A stretch of DNA of 17,187 nt, taken from NCBI GenBank assembly GCA_004297665.1, contig SCUP01000350.1:1-17187 (forward strand). The letters are read 5' to 3'. The position numbers were made by a program, and so were the translations under genes. Source of the DNA: Nitrosarchaeum sp. Lineage in GTDB: Archaea > Thermoproteota > Nitrososphaeria > Nitrososphaerales > Nitrosopumilaceae. The notes beneath the pieces are model-generated. The model did not search any database. It was given only the letters and a program-made list of their open reading frames with translations, and was not told the origin of the DNA. Shown here piece after piece: positions 6,502 through 12,698 of this stretch. The stretch's first letter is position 1. Every line of letters begins with the position of its first letter.

Positions 6502-6714
6502 TTATTTTTTAGATCTTCTGTTTATGTTATCTTTTTGTTTTTGCTTTCTTTCCTTATAGGAGCTATAAAGAATAATTACAGATATGCCTGCAATAGAGGC
6601 ATAAAATAATGGAATATACGGCTGTTCTCGAATTTCGCCCGTAGCAGGGGATATGAATGCTATCGGTATGCCAACAATAAGAAAAATCATGACAACTACA
6701 AGATACTTATCCAT
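6502..6714 (-). CDS. Small two-helix membrane protein (hypothetical)
   Basis: This 70-residue protein has two hydrophobic helices: about 4-22 and 33-52. Between them is a short polar loop (SPATGEIREQP). A basic tail, YKERKQKQKDNINRRSKK, should lie in the cytoplasm, which puts the N-terminus in the cytoplasm too. I do not recognise a family. The ATG at 6714 lies about 25 nt from an ATATAT element shared with the divergent gene, which encodes another two-helix protein with a basic tail. It is tail-to-tail with the winged-helix gene, 3 nt apart. Confidence 0.65.
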   Translation of the reverse strand: MDKYLVVVMIFLIVGIPIAFISPATGEIREQPYIPLFYASIAGISVIILYSSYKERKQKQKDNINRRSKK

Positions 6715-6736
6715 AACTTGTAGGATTTACAAAACC

Positions 6737-6742
6737 ATATAT
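6737..6742. promoter_or_regulatory. Palindromic TATA element shared by two divergent membrane-protein genes
   Basis: ATATAT is self-complementary. Its centre is 25 nt from the minus-strand ATG at 6714 and 37 nt from the plus-strand ATG at 6777. It is the only good TATA candidate in the short gap, so it may be bidirectional. Confidence 0.45.
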
Positions 6743-6776
6743 CTTTTTAATTTGACTGTTGGATAATAGAAAAAAT

Positions 6777-6953
6777 ATGATTAAGATTCTTGAATTAATC
6801 GGATTTGCATTGATTGGAGGTACAGTTTATTCTTATTTAGGGATGATAGGAAGTGAATTACGTTGGCCAGTATTTTTTGGTTGTGCAGCTGGAACACTGG
6901 CAATTATAATTTATCGTAAAAAGATAAGACAAAAAGAAAGCAATAAAGTTTAA
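6777..6953 (+). CDS. Small two-helix membrane protein (hypothetical)
   Basis: The frame gives 58 residues from ATG 6777 (MIKILELIGF...), or 64 from an upstream TTG at 6759. I prefer the ATG, because the TATA centre at 6739-6740 would start RNA near 6765, after the TTG. Two hydrophobic helices (about 4-20 and 30-45) flank a short loop containing ELRWP, and a basic tail (YRKKIRQKESNKV) follows, as in the divergent neighbour. No family is recognised. The matching topology suggests the two proteins may work together or be distant duplicates, but sequence identity is not evident by eye. Confidence 0.6.
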   Translation: MIKILELIGFALIGGTVYSYLGMIGSELRWPVFFGCAAGTLAIIIYRKKIRQKESNKV

Positions 6954-6984
6954 AACATATTCAAATTTAGAATTTTAGATAATG

Positions 6985-7020
6985 TTGATCAATATTTGAT
7001 CAATCGACAGATCTATAAAG
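6985..7020 (+). promoter_or_regulatory. Tandem palindromic operator-like sites upstream of a TATA box
   Basis: Two copies of the perfect palindrome TTGATCAA lie at 6985-6992 and 6996-7003, centres 11 bp apart, about one helical turn, so two dimers could sit on the same face. TATAAAG follows at 7014-7020. The position just upstream of TATA/BRE suits activation or repression of the ORF at 7049. Confidence 0.45.
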
Positions 7021-7048
7021 GAGAATTCAAAGTAATTACTAGAAGAAT

Positions 7049-7126
7049 ATGGTAACAGAAACGAAACAATGGTGGGAAGGTTTAGGAAAAGAATTAGAGA
7101 CAGATATTGAAACCTTTGATGATTAA
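7049..7126 (+). CDS. Possible 25-aa acidic microprotein
   Basis: An ATG frame encodes MVTETKQWWEGLGKELETDI followed by ETFDD and TAA. It is acidic, with a Trp-Trp pair, and could form one amphipathic helix. A TATA box (TATAAAG) centred 32 nt upstream would give a leader of a few nucleotides, and a tandem palindromic operator lies upstream of that. It is the only sensible frame in the gap between the membrane-protein gene and tRNA-Thr. It is too short to be sure: the transcript could instead be a regulated small RNA. Confidence 0.4.
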   Translation: MVTETKQWWEGLGKELETDIETFDD

Positions 7127-7133
7127 AATATTT

Positions 7134-7140
7134 AAAAAAA
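7134..7140 (-). terminator. Poly-T terminator candidate for tRNA-Thr
   Basis: The minus strand has a run of seven T about 30 nt past the 3' end of tRNA-Thr, with further T-rich sequence beyond. Archaeal RNA polymerase terminates at such oligo-T tracts without needing a hairpin. Confidence 0.4.
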
Positions 7141-7169
7141 TAGACGATTTTAAAAAGTATTACAAGATA

Positions 7170-7243
7170 AGCCTCGGGTGGGCTCCGACCCCACGACCTA
7201 ACGCTTACGAGGCGTTCGCTCTACCAGGCTGAGCTACCAAGGC
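7170..7243 (-). tRNA. tRNA-Thr (anticodon CGT)
   Basis: Read on the minus strand: acceptor GCCTTGG/CCGAGGC, D stem GCTC/GAGC with GG in the loop, anticodon stem AACGC/GCGTT with loop CTCGTAA (anticodon CGT), T stem GTGGG/CCCAC, and T at position 73, as usual for archaeal tRNA-Thr. The T loop reads GTCGGAG instead of the near-universal TTCRANY form, so T54 and A58 are both replaced by G. No intron or encoded CCA is seen. Confidence 0.9.
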
Positions 7244-7266
7244 ACTTTTCGGTTATGCCATCAGAG

Positions 7267-7276
7267 TTAATAAAAA
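7267..7276. promoter_or_regulatory. Shared TATA element between tRNA-Thr and phosphohexomutase gene
   Basis: TTAATAAAAA is centred about 26 nt from the ATG at 7297 on the plus strand and about 28 nt from the tRNA 5' end at 7243 on the minus strand. It lies within the longer version of the mutase frame, which argues against the 7255 start. Confidence 0.5.
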
Positions 7277-7296
7277 GCCTTTCCGAGTTGGATCAA

Positions 7297-8595
7297 ATGA
7301 AGAAAACAATTTCTGGAATTAGAGGGATATTTGGGAATGATTTTAATCTAAAAGACACAATACAGTTTTGTAATAATTTCTCATCTTTAATTGAATCAAA
7401 GAAGTGTGTCATAGGTAAAGATACAAGACCATCAGGAACAATGATCAAAGAAACTGCATCTGCAACATTGATGAAAAATGGAATAAACGTATACAATTTA
7501 GAGACAGTACCAACTCCAGTAGTTTTTCGTGAATCAAGGAAATATGGGGCAGGATTAGTAATCACTTCATCGCATAACCCATTAGAATGGAATGGAATAA
7601 AATTTATCATAAATGGAAGAGGAATTAATGAAAAAGAATTACCATACATCATTGAAAATCAAGAAATTTTAAAATCAAAAATAGGAATTGAAGAACAAAT
7701 TACGTCATCATATTTAGAAGATGCAAAAAAACTCATAGGAAATATAGAAAATCAACCAGAAATTGCTATTGATATAGGAGGAGGAGCTGCAAAGGAATTT
7801 GCTCCAAATTTGTTAAGACAATTAGGATGTAAAGTAAAAGTAATTAATGAAAATACAAGTAATTGCACTAGAGGTCCTGATCCCACTACAGATAGTTTAT
7901 CAGATCTAATTGCTGCAACATCTGAAAAAGAAATTGGATTCGCTTTTGATTTAGATGGAGATCGTTTAGTAGTTGTAAGAAAAGGAAAAAAACAAACGCC
8001 AGACGTAACATTAGGTTTGGGAGTTGCAAAAGCTTTGGATTTAGGATATAAACAATTCGTATTAAGTATCGACACAAGTATTTCAGTTGAAAAATTTATC
8101 AAAGAAAAGGGAGGAAGTATTAAGAGATCAAAAGTTGGAGAAGCAAATGTTATAGATTTAATGTTAAAAACAAACGCTCAAGCAGGTGGGGAAGGAAGCA
8201 GTGGTGGTTTTATTTTACCAGAATTTAATTATTGCAGAGAAGGAATTCTGACGAGTGGGCTTATAGCTTCAATGTTGGGAAATTCAAAATTTAATGAGAT
8301 AATAGATTTTATGGAAAGTTATGATCAACAAAGAGAGAAAATTCAAGTAGATTCTGTTTTTCATGATAAAGTCATAGAAGAAGTCTCACGTAAATTTGTA
8401 AAAGAATATTCTGAAGTTATTACGCAAGATGGGATTAAAGGAATAATAGATGAAGATAGTTGGGTATTGATTAGAAAATCAAATACAGAAGACATCATAA
8501 GAGTTTCAGCAGAATCAAACAATGTAGATAAATGTAAGAAAATTGTGAAAAACACATTAGAATTAGTGAAACAATGTTATGACAATATTAGATGA
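7297..8595 (+). CDS. glmM: Phosphohexomutase (phosphoglucosamine mutase/phosphomannomutase family)
   Basis: This alpha-D-phosphohexomutase interconverts sugar 1- and 6-phosphates for UDP-GlcNAc or GDP-mannose synthesis. With the 7297 start it has 432 residues, close to archaeal GlmM length. Motifs in order: MKKTISGIRGIFG at the N-terminus; the phosphoserine loop ITSSHNP (Ser92); the Mg site DLDGDR (218-223); the sugar-binding segment GGEGSSGG (297-304), which lacks the His of the common GGExSGH form; and the phosphate-binding end RKSNTEDIIR. A longer frame opens at ATG 7255, but family members start at MKKTISGIRG and a TATA element lies about 26 nt before 7297. Its last 17 nt overlap thiL, so the pair is probably one transcript. 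GlmM versus ManB specificity cannot be settled by eye. Confidence 0.88.
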   Translation: MKKTISGIRGIFGNDFNLKDTIQFCNNFSSLIESKKCVIGKDTRPSGTMIKETASATLMKNGINVYNLETVPTPVVFRESRKYGAGLVITSSHNPLEWNGIKFIINGRGINEKELPYIIENQEILKSKIGIEEQITSSYLEDAKKLIGNIENQPEIAIDIGGGAAKEFAPNLLRQLGCKVKVINENTSNCTRGPDPTTDSLSDLIAATSEKEIGFAFDLDGDRLVVVRKGKKQTPDVTLGLGVAKALDLGYKQFVLSIDTSISVEKFIKEKGGSIKRSKVGEANVIDLMLKTNAQAGGEGSSGGFILPEFNYCREGILTSGLIASMLGNSKFNEIIDFMESYDQQREKIQVDSVFHDKVIEEVSRKFVKEYSEVITQDGIKGIIDEDSWVLIRKSNTEDIIRVSAESNNVDKCKKIVKNTLELVKQCYDNIR

Positions 8596-9532
8596 AACAA
8601 CAATAATCAAAATTTTTCAAAAAAAATTAAGAGTTAAAAAATTCATTTCAGAAGATGTAGAAGTTTTCAAAATTGGCAAAACAAAGATCGTAACAAAAGT
8701 GGATACATTTGTTCAGAGTACAGATATGCCTTCAAAAATGAGAATGTATGATGCGGCACGAAAAAGCATCATAGCATGTATTAGTGATTTTGCTGCAAAA
8801 GGAGTCAAGCCTCAATATGGAATTATTTCACTAAATTTGCCAAAAATGATCTCACGTACAAAAATCAATGAGATGGCAAAAGGGTTTAGACATGCATCCA
8901 ATGAATTTGGCATTAGAATTTTAGGCGGGGACACAAATGAAGGAAAAGAAATTGTAATCAATGTATCCATATTTGGAACAACGGATAAAATAGTCAAGAG
9001 AAAAGGTGCAAAAGTAGGAGACATAATATTTGTAACAGGTCCATTTGGGTATACAGCAGCAGGCCTTAAGATATTACTTGGAAAAAAGAAAGGCGTAGAA
9101 CATTTTGTTAAAAAGGCAATAAAATCAGTTGTCAACCCAAGCCCAAAATTAGATTTTGGAGTAAAAAGTAAAAAATATTTCACATCATCGATGGATTCTA
9201 GTGATGGTCTGTCCACTACATTAAATGAAATGGCAAATCAGAGTAAATGTAAATTTATGATAAATAACACTCCAACTGGAAAAGATCTATTAGAATTTGC
9301 TAAATCATACAACATAGATTCAAATGATTTAGTATTTCATGGTGGGGAAGAATATGAGTTTGTGTTTACCGCTTCAAAAAAACATAGATCATTAATCAAA
9401 AAAAATGCATCAATGTTAAAAACACCGATAATTGAAATTGGTTATGTGACTAAAGGTAAGGGAGTGTTTCTTGAAAAACAAGAAAAGTTTGTTCCTTTGA
9501 AAGATTTAGGTTGGCATCATTTTAGAAAATAA
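8579..9532 (+). CDS. thiL: Thiamine-monophosphate kinase
   Basis: ThiL phosphorylates thiamine monophosphate to the active cofactor thiamine diphosphate using ATP. The 317-residue protein has the PurM/ThiL fold. Motifs visible are the metal-binding VTKVDTFVQSTDM (38-50), SDFAAKGVKP (69-78), the nucleotide-binding ILGGDTNEGKE (114-124), the SSMDSSDGLSTTL stretch (203-215) and the ThiL-typical HGGEEYEFVFT (255-265). The ATG at 8579 lies inside the end of the mutase gene (17-nt overlap), suggesting translational coupling. The gene ends 1 nt before the stop codon of the convergent membrane-protein gene. Confidence 0.9.
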   Translation: MTILDETTIIKIFQKKLRVKKFISEDVEVFKIGKTKIVTKVDTFVQSTDMPSKMRMYDAARKSIIACISDFAAKGVKPQYGIISLNLPKMISRTKINEMAKGFRHASNEFGIRILGGDTNEGKEIVINVSIFGTTDKIVKRKGAKVGDIIFVTGPFGYTAAGLKILLGKKKGVEHFVKKAIKSVVNPSPKLDFGVKSKKYFTSSMDSSDGLSTTLNEMANQSKCKFMINNTPTGKDLLEFAKSYNIDSNDLVFHGGEEYEFVFTASKKHRSLIKKNASMLKTPIIEIGYVTKGKGVFLEKQEKFVPLKDLGWHHFRK

Positions 9533-9533
9533 A

Positions 9534-9872
9534 TCATTCACCAGAGTAAAAATCATGTTCTACTTTTTGAATTATATTAAAAATTGATTCAGCAGGCAAT
9601 CCAGAAACACATTCCTTAATCCACATTTCATCAAGATACATCAATCTGTTCATATCGGCTGTAGGAAGTTGATCTGGTTGAAAATCAGGATATGAAACAT
9701 GTATTTGGAATCCCTCTTTAGCAATTTTTTCACATTTTTCTTCTAATGCAATTATCGGGGAAATATTATCAGGTGTTAGAAATTCGAAAACCAAGGAACC
9801 TAATAATGCAGAGACAATTGCAATACCTACCGCAAGCCAGAGGATTGACATCACAAAGAGCAAATAAAACAT
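9534..9872 (-). CDS. Membrane-anchored hypothetical protein
   Basis: The 112-residue protein begins with one long hydrophobic helix (about 3-31), then a soluble domain of about 80 residues containing EEKCEKIAKEGFQIHVSYPD and LMYLDEMWIKEC. I recognise no family or catalytic motif. Two Cys (in EKCEK and KECVS) might form a disulfide if the domain is outside the cell. The start is ATG 9872; a second ATG at 9851 (MSILWL) would still keep most of the helix. It is divergent from rps11, with 94 nt between them. Confidence 0.65.
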   Translation of the reverse strand: MFYLLFVMSILWLAVGIAIVSALLGSLVFEFLTPDNISPIIALEEKCEKIAKEGFQIHVSYPDFQPDQLPTADMNRLMYLDEMWIKECVSGLPAESIFNIIQKVEHDFYSGE

Positions 9873-9935
9873 AGTATTTGAGCAATAATGGCGATACCAA
9901 TGTGCCCAAAATAAGGCAGATTCGAAAAATCAATG

Positions 9936-9944
9936 TTTTTTAAA
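9936..9944 (+). promoter_or_regulatory. TATA box for rps11
   Basis: TTTTTTAAA is centred about 27 nt upstream of the TTG at 9967, consistent with a leaderless rps11 transcript and with TTG as the start. Confidence 0.55.
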
Positions 9945-9966
9945 CCCTTTAAGATGTTTGTAGACA

Positions 9967-10452
9967 TTGTCAGAAATTGAAGCTGAGATTGAAGTAGAAT
10001 CCACAGTTGAAGAGAAAGAACATGAAGAGGTTCAAACAAAATCCAGACCAGAGACAAAGACAGAAGGCCCAGAGAAATGGGGAATTGCTCATATTTACAG
10101 TAGTTATAACAATACAATTATTCACATGACTGACCTAACCGGTGGAGAAACTGTTTCCATTAGCTCAGGTGGAGTTCATGTTAATGCAGATAGATACGAA
10201 TCCTCACCTTTTGCTGCAATGAAAGCTGCAAATGCAGTTGTAGAAGTTGCACATACAAAAGGGTTTACAGGATTTCATATTAGAGTACGAGCTGTTGGAG
10301 GAGTAGGCTCTAGAGTGCCAGGTCCAGGGGCACAAGCTGCAATCAGAGCTTTGGCAAGAGGCGGATTTAAAATTGGAAGAATAGATGATGTAACACCAAT
10401 TCCTCATGACACCACCAGAAAGAAGGGTGGAAAAAGAGGAAGAAGAGTCTAG
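9967..10452 (+). CDS. rps11: 30S ribosomal protein S11 (uS11) with an acidic N-terminal extension
   Basis: The core from about residue 37 is uS11, which lines the platform near the mRNA exit and binds 16S rRNA. It shows [55 protein letters not shown] and the basic C-terminus [19 protein letters not shown]. Length is 161 residues against about 130 for most archaeal homologues. The extra is residues 1-37, rich in Glu ([20 protein letters not shown]). The TTG start at 9967 is supported by a TATA box at leaderless distance; no internal start fits better. It stands alone here, not inside the usual S13-S4-S11-RpoD cluster. Its TAG stop overlaps the stop of the convergent gene in the palindrome CTAG. 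Confidence 0.95.
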   Translation: MSEIEAEIEVESTVEEKEHEEVQTKSRPETKTEGPEKWGIAHIYSSYNNTIIHMTDLTGGETVSISSGGVHVNADRYESSPFAAMKAANAVVEVAHTKGFTGFHIRVRAVGGVGSRVPGPGAQAAIRALARGGFKIGRIDDVTPIPHDTTRKKGGKRGRRV

Positions 10453-10760
10453 TCAAGCATTTTAATTCGAATGTTACAACCTTTGGCTTGAAAATAATCA
10501 ATCATGAATTTGGTAAATTTTTGAGATTGAGTGTTCAATCTATATTTTTTTAACATGTCTGCAAATTTTTCTTCAATTCCATTTTGCAAGTTAGGTTTAA
10601 AAGATAATTTGAAAAAAGTCCACCCAAATTTTGAAGATGATTCACCAAGAGTGTAACCATTAGAACTGCCAACTAGAGTTTCCATATGAGATAGTATTTT
10701 TTTTATAAGTAGTAAATCATCGCTGTAATTTCTTGAGCTTATTTCAAAAACAGTATCCAT
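10449..10760 (-). CDS. Hypothetical protein, last gene of the rtcB operon
   Basis: I do not recognise this 103-residue protein. It looks like a small soluble alpha/beta protein: an opening strand TVFEISS, a helix [17 protein letters not shown] (14-30), strands around [12 protein letters not shown] (46-57), a long helix [20 protein letters not shown], and a final strand CNIRIKML. No Cys cluster, membrane helix or catalytic motif is visible. Its ATG (10758-10760) overlaps the TAA of the PDCD5-like gene by one base (TAATG), so it is almost certainly translated from the rtcB-PDCD5 mRNA. A link to RNA metabolism is inferred from that context only. Its stop overlaps the rps11 stop (CTAG). Confidence 0.75.
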   Translation of the reverse strand: MDTVFEISSRNYSDDLLLIKKILSHMETLVGSSNGYTLGESSSKFGWTFFKLSFKPNLQNGIEEKFADMLKKYRLNTQSQKFTKFMIDYFQAKGCNIRIKMLD

Positions 10761-11176
10761 TATTCTTCACTATCATCTGATGAATGACTACTTAATTTAT
10801 CAGATAAAGACACAAATTTTCCATCTTGTTCAATATTGATCTTAGTTTCCATTCTTATGTTAAGACCTATTGATCGGAATAACATCAACAATTTTCCACC
10901 ATCAATAATTTCAGTAATTTCTCCAGAGGTTATTAATTCAGATAATTTTTCTACAACAGTTTTTGTATCAGTTGGGAATTGTAATTCTGCATTGTTTAAA
11001 ACTTCTAGACCTCTGAATCCAAGATGTTCAACGAGGATGTCTCTAGGATGTTTTATTTTTTTTGGCTCTAAATTGCTAGTAGATTTTTCTATTTCTTGTC
11101 TAGTGGAAATATTTTGTTGCATTTCTGCAAGTCTTTTTGCCTTTAATCTTTCAAGCTCAGAGTCTTCGTCACTCAA
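10760..11176 (-). CDS. PDCD5-like DNA-binding protein
   Basis: The protein (138 residues) has the PDCD5/TFAR19 layout. A charged N-terminal helix with ELERLKAKRLAEMQQ (7-21) is typical of the family. It is followed by a helical bundle with ILVEHLGFRGLEVLNNAELQ (47-66), TVVEKLSELITSGEITEIID (73-92) and a closing segment MLFRSIGLNIRMETKINI (98-115). Archaeal members bind double-stranded DNA weakly and are of uncertain role; the eukaryotic one also contacts chaperonin. The C-terminus adds an acidic tail (SSHSSDDSEE). The ATG overlaps the rtcB stop codon by 4 nt, and its own stop overlaps the next start, so all three genes form a tight operon. Confidence 0.75.
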   Translation of the reverse strand: MSDEDSELERLKAKRLAEMQQNISTRQEIEKSTSNLEPKKIKHPRDILVEHLGFRGLEVLNNAELQFPTDTKTVVEKLSELITSGEITEIIDGGKLLMLFRSIGLNIRMETKINIEQDGKFVSLSDKLSSHSSDDSEE

Positions 11177-12621
11177 CCTTTTATCACACCTATAGGCACC
11201 AATTTTGCTACTTTAGTGGCTATTCCTAAATTATGAGAAACATTGACTACAGCATCAACGTCTTTGTATGCTTGAGGAGTTTCTTCCACAACTCCATCAC
11301 GTGTTAATGCCTTGATAAATATGCCCTTATCACTAAGTGATTTTCTAACATTGTCTTCTGTGAAATCTCTTCTTGCTTTTGATCTAGACATTGTTCTACC
11401 AGCACCATGAGCAGTAGAACCAAAGCTCAGATTCATAGAATTTGGTTGTCCAAGTAATATCCAGCTAGCAGTTCCCATTGAACCTGGAACTAAAACAGGC
11501 TGTCCAAGATCTCGGTATTTTAATGGAACTTCATCTCGATTTGCAGGAAATGCACGCGTTGCACCTTTTCTATGAACTACAACTTTTCGTTCCTTGCCGT
11601 CAACTTTGTGTTTTTCAACTTTGGCAATATTATGAGCAACATCATAAACTAAATTCATATCAAGATCAGATTCTGTTTGATTAAAAACTCGTTCAAAAGA
11701 TTTTCGTGTCCAATGAGTGATCATTTGTCTATTACTCCATGCAAAATTTAATGCTGCAAACATTGCCTTTCTATAAGATTCACCCTCCTCAGAGGTATTT
11801 GGAACACATGCAAGTTCTCGGTCTGTTAAATGGATATCATATTTTTCCATAGATTGTTCTGATATTCTTAGATAGTCACTGCATACTTGATGACCAAAAC
11901 CACGAGAACCACAATGAATTAAAATTGTAATAGTTCCTTCTTTGATACCCATTCTTTTTGCTGCTTCTTCATCATGAATTTCAGATACTTTTTGCACTTC
12001 AAGAAAATGATTTCCTGAACCCAGACTTCCTAGTTGGGGTGCGCCTCTTTGTCTTGCTTTGTCTGAAACTTTATTTGGGTCAGCATTTTTTATTTGTCCA
12101 TTTTCCTCACAAACATCTGCATCGTTGGATGAACCATATCCATTATCAATTGCCCAGTCTACACCTCGTACAAGAACTTCATCAAGCTGAGAGTGACTTA
12201 GCTTGACTGCTCCTTTGGAGCCAACACCAGATGGAATTGAACTAAAAAGATCAGTTACAAGTTCTTTTAGTTTTGCACGAACATCTTTTTCAGTTAAATT
12301 TGAACGAAGTAACCTAACGCCACAATTGATATCATATCCTACACCGCCAGGGCTAATCATACCTTCTTCAGCATCCATAGCTGCCACACCACCTACAGGA
12401 AATCCATATCCTTCATGACCATCAGGTAAGACTACACTATGACCCACAATTCCAGGTATAGTTGCAACATTTTTTGCCTGCATAATAGTTCTATCAGATA
12501 ACATTTTCTGTAGTAATTCTGCATCCGCATAGATCTTTACTGGAACTTTCATTCCAAGATTAGAGTCTGCCTCAATAAGATACTGATTTTCTCCAATTTT
12601 TTTAGGAGTTATAGCAGACAT
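11173..12621 (-). CDS. rtcB: RtcB RNA-splicing ligase
   Basis: RtcB joins 2',3'-cyclic phosphate and 5'-hydroxyl RNA ends with GTP and Mn, sealing tRNA exons after intron removal. At 482 residues it has the full archaeal length and no intein. The Mn ligands and guanylation site are present: DINCGVR with Asp97 and Cys100, GSGNHFLEVQ with His205, ILIHCGSRGFGHQ with His236, YDVAHNIAKVE with His330, and HGAGRTMSR with His405, the residue that carries GMP. The C-terminus VSHNLGIATKVAKLVPIGVIKG is also typical. It is first in an overlapping operon with the PDCD5-like and 103-aa genes and is divergent from purB. The ATG at 12621 has an ATTTAAAT element about 33 nt upstream. Confidence 0.97.
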   Translation of the reverse strand: MSAITPKKIGENQYLIEADSNLGMKVPVKIYADAELLQKMLSDRTIMQAKNVATIPGIVGHSVVLPDGHEGYGFPVGGVAAMDAEEGMISPGGVGYDINCGVRLLRSNLTEKDVRAKLKELVTDLFSSIPSGVGSKGAVKLSHSQLDEVLVRGVDWAIDNGYGSSNDADVCEENGQIKNADPNKVSDKARQRGAPQLGSLGSGNHFLEVQKVSEIHDEEAAKRMGIKEGTITILIHCGSRGFGHQVCSDYLRISEQSMEKYDIHLTDRELACVPNTSEEGESYRKAMFAALNFAWSNRQMITHWTRKSFERVFNQTESDLDMNLVYDVAHNIAKVEKHKVDGKERKVVVHRKGATRAFPANRDEVPLKYRDLGQPVLVPGSMGTASWILLGQPNSMNLSFGSTAHGAGRTMSRSKARRDFTEDNVRKSLSDKGIFIKALTRDGVVEETPQAYKDVDAVVNVSHNLGIATKVAKLVPIGVIKG

Positions 12622-12650
12622 AAGGAATGGTAAAATTTTACCTCAAGCCA

Positions 12651-12676
12651 ATTTAAATCATAAGTAGATTTATTTT
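12651..12676. promoter_or_regulatory. Back-to-back TATA elements for rtcB and purB
   Basis: ATTTAAAT (12651-12658) lies about 33 nt from the rtcB ATG at 12621 on the minus strand. GATTTATTTT (12667-12676) is centred about 28 nt from the purB TTG at 12699 on the plus strand. Here the two directions appear to have separate boxes. Confidence 0.4.
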
Positions 12677-12698
12677 TGATGTTTTAAGAGAGTAATCA

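Noticed and set aside
7255..7296. Extra 14 N-terminal residues on the phosphohexomutase (ATG at 7255)
   Set aside because: The family starts at MKKTISGIRG, and the probable TATA element lies inside this stretch, so the RNA likely begins at 7297.
8812..9216. 134-aa minus-strand open frame opposite thiL
   Set aside because: Low-complexity Ser/Pro/Phe translation typical of antisense frames; ThiL motifs lie on the other strand.
10449..10760. Idea that the 103-aa protein is the KEOPS subunit Pcc1
   Set aside because: Length and strand/helix order are loosely compatible, but no Pcc1 sequence motif could be recognised.
10836..11195. 119-aa plus-strand open frame opposite the PDCD5-like gene
   Set aside because: Serine/phenylalanine-rich antisense shadow of a well supported coding region.
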